NCBI GenBank assembly: GCA_964401915.1
Contig: CAYOAI010000001.1
Span: 26,412 to 90,411, forward strand
DNA length: 64,000 nt
Direction of reading: 5' to 3'
From: CAZGZD01 sp964401915
GTDB lineage: Bacteria > Patescibacteriota > Microgenomatia > UBA1406 > GWC2-37-13
Below, piece after piece: positions 1 to 6,876 of the stretch (positions are counted from its first letter, which is position 1; the number at the start of each line of letters is the position of its first letter). The notes beneath the pieces were generated by a model, which searched no databases, was not told where the DNA came from, and worked only from the letters and a program-made list of their open reading frames with translations. The translations under genes and the position numbers were made by a program.

Positions 1-792
1 CGCAAATTCTCCATCTTCCACGTATCCAAGAAATTCAACAGTCGGACCTGCGATAGATTTGAGGTAAGCTTCGTCTCTGCCTGTTCCAATAATTTTTAGT
101 ACAAAGTTCATAGTATTGGCTGCCTTGATAAGGATATCTATGTGTTTTGCTTTTCCCACTCTAGAAACTGTGACGTAATAGGAGTTTTTGTCTTCATACT
201 TCTTAATTTCGGGGAGTGGCGGTATTTCAACAGGTGGGTATATCACTTTCGAATCCCTGCGATACAATTTTTGAATCCTTCGCTTTGTCTCTTCAGAGTT
301 TGCGATAAGATAATCTGGTCTTTTGGTTGAGTAGAAGTCCCAGATGCGAAGCCTGTGATTTATGATATGGGCATAGATTCGAACTGCAAAGTATTTTTGC
401 CATTCCACAGCTGTCTCGTAGCCATATAGATATCGAGGTTGATGATGAATATATGAGATGTGTATTGTTGGTTTTTTAGTAATTATACCTTTTGACATAT
501 ACCAACCTGATGATGATATCACAAGGCCGTAACCCGTGAAATCAAAGCTTTCCCAGATTAATGGTGCTAAAAAGCGAAGGGGAGAGTATAGCTTGCCAAA
601 AAAAGGAATGCGTGCTGCCCACGATGTTTTTATATTCCAATTTTTGGAGTTAGGCGCATGATATGCAAGATTTTTTTTATTTACGAAGGCGGTGTAGATG
701 TCGGCCGATGGATATATCTTCTTCAGCGCGAGAAATACTCGCTCTGCTCCTCCAAACTCTTGGAGTTGATCGTGCACAAGGGCTATTTTCAT
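1..792 (-). CDS. Glycosyltransferase family 4 (GT-B), 3' end cut by window edge
   Basis: Translating the minus strand from the ATG at 792 gives 264 open codons that run off the window. The start MKIALVHDQ followed by GGAERV is the usual N-terminus of GT4 sugar transferases that act on lipid-linked or surface glycans in the cytoplasm. Later come IHHQPRYLYG, the ANSEETKRRI segment at the end of the acceptor domain, then VIYPPV and SRVGKAKHID, which begin the nucleotide-sugar binding half. The donor-binding E-x7-E region lies beyond position 1 and cannot be judged. The start is fixed by a minus-strand TATAAT nine bases upstream and a 28-base gap to the divergent uppP. Substrate unknown; family call is secure. 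Confidence 0.85.
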   Translation of the reverse strand, partial: MKIALVHDQLQEFGGAERVFLALKKIYPSADIYTAFVNKKNLAYHAPNSKNWNIKTSWAARIPFFGKLYSPLRFLAPLIWESFDFTGYGLVISSSGWYMSKGIITKKPTIHISYIHHQPRYLYGYETAVEWQKYFAVRIYAHIINHRLRIWDFYSTKRPDYLIANSEETKRRIQKLYRRDSKVIYPPVEIPPLPEIKKYEDKNSYYVTVSRVGKAKHIDILIKAANTMNFVLKIIGTGRDEAYLKSIAGPTVEFLGYVEDGEFA

Positions 793-820
793 CTTGAATA
801 TATTATACTTTACGTAAGCT
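793..820. promoter_or_regulatory. 28-bp divergent promoter with overlapping -10 boxes
   Basis: The whole space between two divergent ATGs is 28 bases. The plus strand carries TATACT at 804-809, 11 bases before uppP. The minus strand carries TATAAT (802-807), nine bases before the glycosyltransferase ATG. The two boxes overlap, so the two promoters should exclude each other and give leaderless or nearly leaderless mRNAs. No good -35 is visible, and it would lie inside the opposite gene. Confidence 0.6.
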
Positions 821-1603
821 ATGAATCAGATAAATGCACTAATCTTGGGTATTGTTGAGGGGATCACAGAATTTTTACCCATCTCTTCCACAGCCCACCT
901 CCTTATTGCATCTCGCCTAATGCGTATTGTCCAGACGGATTTTGTCAAGGTATTTGAGGTGGCTATTCAATCGGGGGCAATTTTGGCCGTCTTTTTCTTA
1001 TATATAGGTTTTTTTTTGAAAAATAAAGAAACTGTCAAATGGATTATCGTATCTTTTATTCCGACAGCTCTTGTTGGTCTTGCACTCCATAAGATAATCA
1101 AAGGTGTTTTCTTTGAATCAATGGCGCTCATCATAATAAGCCTTTTTACAGTTGGTGTGATTTTTCTTGTGGTTGAGTACTTAATCAAAAAAGGAAAATT
1201 GCCACAGACAAAATCAATAAATAAGATGACTTTAAGGGATGCTCTATATATTGGTTTTGCGCAATCTTTGGCGGTTGTGCCTGGAGTATCACGTGCTGGG
1301 ATCGTCATCGTTGCTATGATGGGGCTTAAGTTTAAAAGAGAAGAAGCGGCTATATATTCTTTCCTTCTGGCCGTGCCTACAATATTTGCTGCAACTGCTC
1401 TGGATTTGTACCAGAGTAGGGAGATTTTATTGACAAGCGCGTCAAACGCATCATATCTTATGATTGGATTTGTTACTTCATTTGTCTTTGCATATATCTC
1501 AGTACGTTGGCTCATTGAATATCTCAAAAATCACACATTGGTTGGATTTGGTATTTATCGAATAGCATTGTCTATTTTTTTACTGCTTTTTTTATTACAA
1601 TAA
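821..1603 (+). CDS. uppP: Undecaprenyl-diphosphatase UppP (BacA family)
   Basis: Dephosphorylates undecaprenyl diphosphate to regenerate the lipid carrier used in peptidoglycan and glycan export; an inner-membrane enzyme. The 260-residue length is normal for the family. The signature LGIVEGITEFLPISSTAHL at residues 8-27 is the conserved (E/Q)-rich catalytic motif, and PGVSRAG near residue 155 is the second family motif with the catalytic Arg/Ser region. About eight hydrophobic segments are visible. It is transcribed away from a glycosyltransferase and is followed after 11 bases by a tRNA cluster. The carrier also serves the WecA-like and GT2-GtrA proteins encoded later in the window. Confidence 0.97.
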   Translation: MNQINALILGIVEGITEFLPISSTAHLLIASRLMRIVQTDFVKVFEVAIQSGAILAVFFLYIGFFLKNKETVKWIIVSFIPTALVGLALHKIIKGVFFESMALIIISLFTVGVIFLVVEYLIKKGKLPQTKSINKMTLRDALYIGFAQSLAVVPGVSRAGIVIVAMMGLKFKREEAAIYSFLLAVPTIFAATALDLYQSREILLTSASNASYLMIGFVTSFVFAYISVRWLIEYLKNHTLVGFGIYRIALSIFLLLFLLQ

Positions 1604-1614
1604 GGATCGCTTTT

Positions 1615-1685
1615 GGGCCTGTAGGTAAGTGGTATACCGCACCCTTCGCATGGGTGAGTTCGGGGTTCGATTCCCCGCAGGTCCA
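1615..1685 (+). tRNA. tRNA-Ala(CGC)
   Basis: Cloverleaf with acceptor GGGCCTG/CAGGTCC, anticodon stem CACCC/GGGTG and loop TTCGCAT, giving anticodon CGC. The T arm is CGGGG-TTCGATT-CCCCG. The acceptor carries the G3:U70 wobble pair that defines alanine identity. CCA is not encoded. Confidence 0.95.
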
Positions 1686-1743
1686 CTTTTAGAACGACGT
1701 CAAAAGATGGTAAAGTTGAGCCCAGCGAAGCAAGTCGCTCAGG

Positions 1744-1749
1744 TATAAT
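1744..1749 (+). promoter_or_regulatory. -10 box before tRNA-Ile
   Basis: A perfect TATAAT lies 11 bases before the 5' end of tRNA-Ile and may drive the Ile-Phe-Gly genes. No convincing -35 is visible at 16-18 bases. The sequence just upstream (about 1715-1742) has words like those of the REP-like element after tRNA-Gly. Confidence 0.45.
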
Positions 1750-1760
1750 AAGGGGGAGCA

Positions 1761-1833
1761 GCGTCTGTAGCTCAGCGGTTAGAGCACCATTCTTATAAAG
1801 TGGGGGTCGATGGTTCAAATCCATCCAGACGCA
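1761..1833 (+). tRNA. tRNA-Ile(UAU)
   Basis: Canonical 73-base cloverleaf: acceptor GCGTCTG/CAGACGC, anticodon stem CCATT/AGTGG, loop CTTATAA, so the anticodon is TAT and reads AUA. Most bacteria read AUA with a CAU tRNA modified by TilS; a genome-encoded UAU isoacceptor is uncommon. CCA is not encoded (CCG follows A73). Confidence 0.93.
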
Positions 1834-1850
1834 CCGTTCAGTAAAAGTAA

Positions 1851-1923
1851 GCAGAGGTAGCCAAGGTGGTCACGGCGGGGGTCTGAAAAACCTCAGATGT
1901 CAGTTCGACTCTGACCCTCTGCA
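1851..1923 (+). tRNA. tRNA-Phe(GAA)
   Basis: Acceptor GCAGAGG/CCTCTGC, anticodon stem GGGGT/ACCTC, loop CTGAAAA with anticodon GAA, T arm GTCAG-TTCGACT-CTGAC. CCA is not encoded. It lies 17 bases after tRNA-Ile and is probably co-transcribed. Confidence 0.95.
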
Positions 1924-1946
1924 CAAGGTGTGGGGGAAAATTGTAA

Positions 1947-2018
1947 GCGGTGGTAGTTCAGTGGTAGAATGTCTCGTTGCCAACGAGAAGGTCGGGGGTT
2001 CGAATCCCCTCCACCGCT
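1947..2018 (+). tRNA. tRNA-Gly(GCC)
   Basis: Acceptor GCGGTGG/CCACCGC, anticodon stem TCTCG/CGAGA, loop TTGCCAA with anticodon GCC, T arm GGGGG-TTCGAAT-CCCCT, discriminator T. Its last bases are repeated 103 bases downstream, flanking a small repeat-like element. Confidence 0.95.
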
Positions 2019-2122
2019 CTGGTTCGACAAGCTCACCATTCGCGTGAGGTTGCCGAAGCAAATTAGATGGGAAATGAGAAGTTTACCCTGAGCCAAGTCG
2101 AAGGGAATCCCCTCCACCGCTC
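2002..2122. repeat. REP-like element flanked by an 18-bp copy of the tRNA-Gly 3' end
   Basis: The 18 bases at 2002-2019 (the 3' end of tRNA-Gly plus one base) are repeated exactly at 2105-2122. The 85 bases between them begin with a TTCGAC-AA-GCTCA word (2023-2035) and end with its imperfect reverse complement, TGAGC-CAA-GTCGAA (2088-2101). This looks like a short mobile repeat (REP/MITE-like) that inserted at a tRNA end and duplicated its target. It could also be an attachment-site scar. It contains no coding sequence. Confidence 0.6.
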
Positions 2123-2130
2123 AGATTTAT

Positions 2131-2583
2131 ATGATATATAAAATTACAGTCGGTCTTTTGGTGATTGTGTTTATTGTTATAATAATTTCTATTATTAATG
2201 CTAAAAATAGCAACAACCCAAAAACTATGAATACAACAACGTCAAATCAGGGCAAGTCGTCTAAGTTGAAGATAGAAGACACGAAAGTAGGACGGGGCGT
2301 GGCGGTAAAAAGTGGTGACACGATCCTCATTCACTACAGAGGAACACTTACAAATGGGGCAGAATTTGACAACTCGTATAAGCGTGAGGAACCGTTTGAG
2401 ACTGCAATTGGCGTAGGGCGCGTAATTGAAGGTTGGGACAAGGGAGTAATTGGTATGAAGGTTGGAGGCAAAAGGAAACTTACAATTCCACCAGATATGG
2501 GATATGGTAGTCAGGGAGCGGGGGATGCTATTCCGCCCAACTCCACCCTTATCTTTGAGGTTGAACTCATGGGGATAAAGTAA
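2131..2583 (+). CDS. Membrane-anchored FKBP-type peptidyl-prolyl isomerase
   Basis: A 150-residue protein. Residues 1-25 form a single hydrophobic signal anchor, then a polar Asn/Thr/Ser linker to about residue 47, then one complete FKBP domain. Visible FKBP marks are ILIHYRGTL, the GAEFDNSY loop, VIEGWDKGV with the pocket Trp, KRKLTIPPDMGYG and TLIFEVEL. It should catalyse prolyl isomerisation of exported proteins outside the membrane. The start codon directly follows the repeated tRNA-Gly tail and no ribosome-binding site is visible, so the gene may be leaderless or depend on the tRNA operon transcript. Confidence 0.93.
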   Translation: MIYKITVGLLVIVFIVIIISIINAKNSNNPKTMNTTTSNQGKSSKLKIEDTKVGRGVAVKSGDTILIHYRGTLTNGAEFDNSYKREEPFETAIGVGRVIEGWDKGVIGMKVGGKRKLTIPPDMGYGSQGAGDAIPPNSTLIFEVELMGIK

Positions 2584-2598
2584 TCTTCTATTTTTTTA

Positions 2599-3246
2599 CT
2601 ACTTCTCAATATTTATCCCACGAATTTCCATTACCCGGAGCTTGTGTCCATCTGATTCAATCTTAATATTCGCCAGATTTTCCAACACTCCCCGCTGAAG
2701 GAGCTGTGGATAGGTAGCGTACTCAAGATATACAAGAAGAGCGCGGAGAATACCAGCATGGGTAACAAGGATAATATTTTGTTTTTTATGTGACGCGGCA
2801 ACTTTTTGTATATATGGGATAATCCGCTCAATAATCTGCGTGTATGATTCCACTTCAGGATGCTCTTCCAGTTGTGGCCAAAATTCTGAGATAGAGAGAT
2901 GTGATAGTTCTGGGAAATGCTTATTTTGAATACTCTCAAGATCCATACCTTCAAACATTCCATAAGCTCTTTCCTGCAGTTTATCTGTGAGCTTTACTTG
3001 AAGATTTTTTTTAGAATAAATGAGACGTGCTGTTTGCTTAGCCCTGTGTAGATTGGATGAGTATATTGCGTCGATATCAAGCGTATTAAAAAATTTCGCT
3101 GCTTTTTGCGCCTGGGCAATACCATCTGTATTAAGCCCTACACCTTTGCGTCCTTGAAGTAACTTTTTCGTGTTCCAGTCGGTCTCTCCATGACGAACTA
3201 TATAGAGTGTGCAGAAATCATTGTATTTCTTTTTTGTTTGCATCAT
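2599..3246 (-). CDS. Histidine phosphatase family protein (phosphoglycerate mutase-like)
   Basis: A 215-residue cytosolic enzyme of the histidine phosphatase superfamily. The catalytic RHG motif is in YIVRHGETDWN near residue 16, the acid residue is in ERAYGMFEGMD near residue 92, and the second catalytic histidine is in VTHAGILRAL near residue 165. These mark an active phosphatase or phosphoglycerate mutase; the substrate cannot be named from sequence. The gene follows the membrane glycosyltransferase on the same strand by 13 bases, so the two are probably one operon. Two in-frame ATGs start the gene and either may be used. Confidence 0.9.
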   Translation of the reverse strand: MMQTKKKYNDFCTLYIVRHGETDWNTKKLLQGRKGVGLNTDGIAQAQKAAKFFNTLDIDAIYSSNLHRAKQTARLIYSKKNLQVKLTDKLQERAYGMFEGMDLESIQNKHFPELSHLSISEFWPQLEEHPEVESYTQIIERIIPYIQKVAASHKKQNIILVTHAGILRALLVYLEYATYPQLLQRGVLENLANIKIESDGHKLRVMEIRGINIEK

Positions 3247-3259
3247 AGTCAGGAGATTT

Positions 3260-4702
3260 TTATTTAAATCTATAGATCTCGACCCATTGAGATTTATAGT
3301 AGAGATTTAGCTGCTTTTTAAGTGTATTAAGCTCAGTCGCTGGCATATCAGTATTGCCCTTCGCAGCAATCACATAGGATGCTTCATGCTGCCTTAGATC
3401 AAGCACAGACTGAGCGTTTGCTGCCACATCTGGGGGAGCTCCGAGCACCCATCCTTTGCGATGTGCAAGTAGTAGGGGGACTGAGTTCTGTGTTGCCAGA
3501 TAGACTGTTTTTCCGTCCTTGGGAATATGTTTTTCTATTTCACTCGCTATTTTGAGCTGCTCCGGTGTCGTACTTACTGTGAAATAATACTGACTTGTGC
3601 GGTATCCGTTGTATATCACCAGAAACACAATAGCAGCAGTAATTACTAAGCTCATCACTTTTGCCCTGTGCTTAATAATACCTAAAAAGTAAGATGCCCC
3701 ATAAGCTGCCGTGATCACAATAGGCACGAGGTATACATCCGCATAGTATTGATGAATTATATTTCCATTTGGGGCAAAATACCAATACACAGGGATTCCA
3801 ACGAGCCAGAGAAGTAGAAATATGACTACTTTATTTCGTCTGATGCAAAAGCTCACGACTCCAAGTAGAGCAAAAAAGGAGATGGATTTCCCGACAACCT
3901 CTCCAACAATATTTTTTAGAATAAGGCGATCAATAAGGATGCTTTTCTGATATAGTAGATCGCGGCCTTGCAACACCCATTCTTCCCATGTACTGTCGGC
4001 TTCGGGAAAGTGCCATTGCCACCATTTCCACATTTTATAAAAGGTAATACCACCAAAAGCCAAAAAGGGATATTCCCAAAGTTGCGCTTTATAAGTCCAG
4101 GCCAGAAATACAAACGAGGGCACGACAAGAATAATAAATGGCCGAGTCCCGATTGAGAGTGTGAGTGCCACAATGCTTGATGCAAAGAGCCAGATATTTT
4201 TATTCTCTTTCCACGACACATAGAGGGCCAGCGCAAGTAGTACGAGGGTGACTGCGAAGATATCGGGGTGGATTGCGTGACCCAAGAAAAATATTGATGC
4301 CGGAGCAAATGAATAGAAAAAGCTTGACCAAAAAGCTGTCTGTTCGTCGATAAATTTCTTGACGAATATATAGAGTGAGGTCACGGCTACTATATATAGG
4401 AATATATTAAAAAGGTGCGCAACTTCTATATGGTAGCCAAACACTCTGTAGAGAAGTCCGATGACATATCCATATGTGGGGAATTCGAGGAAAAAATATC
4501 CATTGATATTGCCTTGAGGTCTGATGAGACTACTTTGTGGATAGAGGATATTGTGATTGGTGAAGGCGAAGTGGTAGGCGACGTTCTCGGTATCAGTCTG
4601 TCGCGTGATGTGGGCATCGATTGGTGGAAGGTGAAAGTTCTGGAAGCGGATTGCGCATCCGGCAAGAATAATAATTATGAGCAGTGCTTTTTTGAAGGAC
4701 AT
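3260..4702 (-). CDS. GT39/PMT-family integral membrane glycosyltransferase (ArnT-like)
   Basis: A 480-residue polytopic protein with a signal-anchor helix, an early extracytoplasmic loop PPIDAHITRQTDTENVAYHF carrying acidic and His/Arg residues, and about ten further hydrophobic segments. This is the GT-C layout of PMT/ArnT enzymes, which move a sugar from a polyprenyl phosphate to a surface acceptor. A longer frame reaches back to 4777 but would overlap tRNA-Ser. The ATG at 4702 is preferred because an extended -10 box sits nine bases upstream. Acceptor and donor are unknown. It is one of several GT-C proteins in the window. Confidence 0.8.
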   Translation of the reverse strand: MSFKKALLIIIILAGCAIRFQNFHLPPIDAHITRQTDTENVAYHFAFTNHNILYPQSSLIRPQGNINGYFFLEFPTYGYVIGLLYRVFGYHIEVAHLFNIFLYIVAVTSLYIFVKKFIDEQTAFWSSFFYSFAPASIFFLGHAIHPDIFAVTLVLLALALYVSWKENKNIWLFASSIVALTLSIGTRPFIILVVPSFVFLAWTYKAQLWEYPFLAFGGITFYKMWKWWQWHFPEADSTWEEWVLQGRDLLYQKSILIDRLILKNIVGEVVGKSISFFALLGVVSFCIRRNKVVIFLLLWLVGIPVYWYFAPNGNIIHQYYADVYLVPIVITAAYGASYFLGIIKHRAKVMSLVITAAIVFLVIYNGYRTSQYYFTVSTTPEQLKIASEIEKHIPKDGKTVYLATQNSVPLLLAHRKGWVLGAPPDVAANAQSVLDLRQHEASYVIAAKGNTDMPATELNTLKKQLNLYYKSQWVEIYRFK

Positions 4703-4711
4703 TACCAAAAA

Positions 4712-4720
4712 ATTATAGCA
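4712..4720 (-). promoter_or_regulatory. Extended -10 promoter, leaderless start of the GT39 gene
   Basis: Minus strand TGC-TATAAT, an extended -10, with TATAAT at 4712-4717 and nine bases to the ATG at 4702. It lies between the tRNA-Ser end and the gene. There is no -35 consensus. Confidence 0.6.
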
Positions 4721-4725
4721 CAGAG

Positions 4726-4810
4726 CGGAGAGGGTGGGATTCGAACCCACGAAGGTTTTATCCTTATCGGTTTTCAAGACCGACGCACTAGGCCACTATG
4801 CGACCTCTCC
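4726..4810 (-). tRNA. tRNA-Ser(UGA)
   Basis: An 85-base cloverleaf on the minus strand with acceptor GGAGAGG/CCTCTCC, anticodon stem TCGGT/ACCGA, loop CTTGAAA (anticodon TGA), the long variable arm typical of serine, and discriminator G. CCA is not encoded. Confidence 0.95.
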
Positions 4811-4865
4811 TGCCTAAGACGGCAGGTCACCGTTTTAGGTGACCTTTCAATAAAAATATTTTATG

Positions 4866-4937
4866 AGGCTCGGAGGGGAATCGAACCCCTGCATAGCGGT
4901 TTTGCAGACCGCCGCGTTACCTCTTCGCCACCGAGCC
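4866..4937 (-). tRNA. tRNA-Cys(GCA)
   Basis: Minus-strand cloverleaf with acceptor GGCTCGG/CCGAGCC, anticodon stem GCGGT/ACCGC, loop CTGCAAA with anticodon GCA, and discriminator U, the cysteine identity base. CCA is not encoded. Part of its 5' half is repeated about 105 bases upstream of it. Confidence 0.95.
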
Positions 4938-5011
4938 AGCGAGCTTACAGAATACGGGATCCCGCACAACTTAGGCTAAATCTTTCGATTTAGCTAATTG
5001 ATGCTGGGACA

Positions 5012-5042
5012 CACCCCCGCGTTACCTCTTCGCCACCGCACC
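5012..5042 (-). pseudogene. 5' half fragment of a tRNA-Cys-like gene
   Basis: The 22 bases at 5017-5038 are identical to 4912-4933, which cover the 5' half of tRNA-Cys (end of acceptor, D arm, start of the anticodon stem). Outside this block the sequence diverges and no anticodon loop, T arm or 3' acceptor follows. This is a broken second copy, left by duplication or by recombination at the tRNA. Confidence 0.7.
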
Positions 5043-5101
5043 ACACGCTTTCATATTGTACCGCACCATCTGTTTATTCACAAATTGATGGATATGTATC
5101 T

Positions 5102-5107
5102 TATACT
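5102..5107 (+). promoter_or_regulatory. -10 box for leaderless ykuK-like gene
   Basis: TATACT ends seven bases before the ATG at 5115. A TTCACA at 5077-5082 could be a -35 with 19-base spacing. The placement supports 5115 as the start and a leaderless transcript. Confidence 0.55.
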
Positions 5108-5114
5108 ACTTACA

Positions 5115-5594
5115 ATGACTTCACACTTCATCAGCCCTACATACGGGAAGCTGTCAGTTGAGGAGCTCAAAAGTACGATCTCCAAATACATGGAGACCGA
5201 CAAGGCAGGCAAGTATGAGATCGTGATTGGTACTGATTCCAAAAAGTCAAAGACCGATGGATACGACTTCGTCACAGTATTTGTTATACATCACCTGGGA
5301 CATGGTGGGATATATTTCTGGAACAGGTCGCAGGTTGTCCAGAAGATGAGTCTTAAGGAGCGGATATATCGAGAGGCTCTTATGTCTCTTCAGAGTAGCG
5401 AGGACTTTATTAGCCTTTTCAAGACCAATGGCATAGGTCGCCAGAATGTACAGATTCATGTAGATATTGGTCCGCGTGGTGAGACTCGCACGATGATTCA
5501 AGAGATTGTTGGTATGGTGCGTAGCAATGGATATGATGTCAAGACTAAGCCTTACGCTTTTGGCGCCTCAAATGTCGCAGATCGCCACACTTAA
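5115..5594 (+). CDS. YkuK/DUF458 family RNase H-like protein
   Basis: A 159-residue protein with the DUF458 pattern: FISPTYGKLSVEEL at the N-terminus, IVIGTDSKK with the RNase H-fold acidic residue near residue 40, a central EALMSLQ helix, and VQIHVDIGPRGETR, the second acidic strand. The family is predicted to have an RNase H fold but has no firm function. A longer frame from 4998 would cross the tRNA-Cys fragment. The ATG at 5115 matches family length and has a -10 box seven bases upstream. The stop overlaps the start of the RecD-like helicase (TAATG), so the two are translated as a unit and may act on the same nucleic acid. Confidence 0.85.
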   Translation: MTSHFISPTYGKLSVEELKSTISKYMETDKAGKYEIVIGTDSKKSKTDGYDFVTVFVIHHLGHGGIYFWNRSQVVQKMSLKERIYREALMSLQSSEDFISLFKTNGIGRQNVQIHVDIGPRGETRTMIQEIVGMVRSNGYDVKTKPYAFGASNVADRHT

Positions 5595-6799
5595 TGATAA
5601 CCCTTTCCCCAGATCAGAGGCGAACACTTGATGCTATTCTTGCGTGGTACAAACAGAACTCCATCAAAGACACAAAAGTCGAAGGCAATACATCAGCTAA
5701 TCAGCCCTTCATCACCCTTGGGGGATACGCAGGTACTGGCAAAACTACACTTATTATCATCATCAGGCAGCAGCTTGCCACACTCAATAAAGATCTTAAA
5801 GTCGGGTTTGCCAGCTACACCGGTAAAGCCGCACGAGTGCTTCGGATCAAGCTATCTGAGCAAAAGGTAATCCTACCGCAAGACACTGTCGGCACAATCC
5901 ACTCGCTGATTTATTCGCCAATTGTCAATGATAGGGAGGAGATCATTGGCTGGAAAAAGAAGGATAAGATCGATCGGGCACTTATCATCATCGATGAAGC
6001 CTCGATGGTCGATGAGTCGATCTGGCAACATTTACTCTCATACAATGTGCCCATTGTAGTCGTTGGAGATCATGGGCAGCTACCTCCAATAAGTGGCAAC
6101 TTTAATCTTATGCAAACGCCTCAGTTGCAGCTTGAGCAGATCCATAGACAAGCTGAGGAAAATCCTATTATCGGCTTGTCAATTCAAGCACGTGAACGCG
6201 GACTGATTCGTACAGGTGTGTACTCAGACACAGTACGAAAATATAATCTCAATGATCCTGAGTCAGGGGAGATTGTGGAGGAGCTTTTGGCTACTTGCGA
6301 CGACGACACACTTGTGCTTTGTGGTTACAACACGACTCGTGTACGACTCAATAATCATATTCGTACCATCCGAGGATTTGAGTCGCCAGATCCGACGCCT
6401 GGAGATCGAGTGATCTGCCTGCGCAACAACCACAGAAAAAATATTTTCAATGGTATGCTTGGGACAATTCAGACTATTGAAGATGCCGACGAAGACTGGT
6501 ATATGGCGACAATCGCCCTTGATGATGAGAATGGTATATATAAAGGTCTTATATCCAGATCTCAATTTGGCGAGAAAGAATCGCTCAACTTTACCAACCG
6601 TCGGTCTGCGATCATGCGGGGAGATTTATTTAATTTTGGCTATGCACTGACAGTCCATAAGGCGCAGGGGAGCCAGGCGAAGCGCGTGATACTATTTGAG
6701 GAGCGGTTCGGCAAGATGTCCGATGAGCAGTGGCGAAGATGGCTGTATACGGCCGTTACTCGCGCTGCGGAAGAGCTGTACATCTTCGCGCGGGAGTAA
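5594..6799 (+). CDS. RecD/Dda-like superfamily 1B DNA helicase
   Basis: A 401-residue SF1 helicase. Walker A GYAGTGKTTL is near residue 48, motif Ia is ASYTGKAARVL, Walker B IIDEASMVDE is near residue 137, VVGDHGQLPPI is motif III, QIHRQ is motif IV, and the C-terminal UvrD_C_2 part has ALTVHKAQGSQ and YTAVTRAAEELYI (motifs V and VI). It is the size of stand-alone Dda-type 5'-3' helicases and lacks the RecD N-terminal and nuclease partners. It overlaps the YkuK-like gene by one base and converges on the Lon-like gene, with 77 bases between the stops. Confidence 0.9.
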   Translation: MITLSPDQRRTLDAILAWYKQNSIKDTKVEGNTSANQPFITLGGYAGTGKTTLIIIIRQQLATLNKDLKVGFASYTGKAARVLRIKLSEQKVILPQDTVGTIHSLIYSPIVNDREEIIGWKKKDKIDRALIIIDEASMVDESIWQHLLSYNVPIVVVGDHGQLPPISGNFNLMQTPQLQLEQIHRQAEENPIIGLSIQARERGLIRTGVYSDTVRKYNLNDPESGEIVEELLATCDDDTLVLCGYNTTRVRLNNHIRTIRGFESPDPTPGDRVICLRNNHRKNIFNGMLGTIQTIEDADEDWYMATIALDDENGIYKGLISRSQFGEKESLNFTNRRSAIMRGDLFNFGYALTVHKAQGSQAKRVILFEERFGKMSDEQWRRWLYTAVTRAAEELYIFARE

Positions 6800-6876
6800 C
6801 ACATAAAGAAATCAAATTTCGCGCAGAATATAAATTTGGATTTGACATGCTTCGCTAAATTAAAACACTCCTGAAG

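Noticed and set aside
967..1527. 186-codon antisense frame within uppP
   Set aside because: It lies fully inside a secure gene and has no recognisable domain.
1555..2117. Minus-strand open frames encoding peptides such as MDLNHRPPLYKNG
   Set aside because: They are antisense reads of the tRNA-Ala, Ile, Phe and Gly genes, a common annotation artefact.
4415..4993. 192-codon plus-strand frame across 4415-4993
   Set aside because: It crosses the GT39 start and the tRNA-Ser and tRNA-Cys genes and has no protein-like features.
6800..6876. Remnant of a Lon protease domain after the Lon-like ATPase
   Set aside because: The 77 bases to the helicase stop translate to nothing like an S16 domain in any frame, so the short form looks clean and not a recent break.
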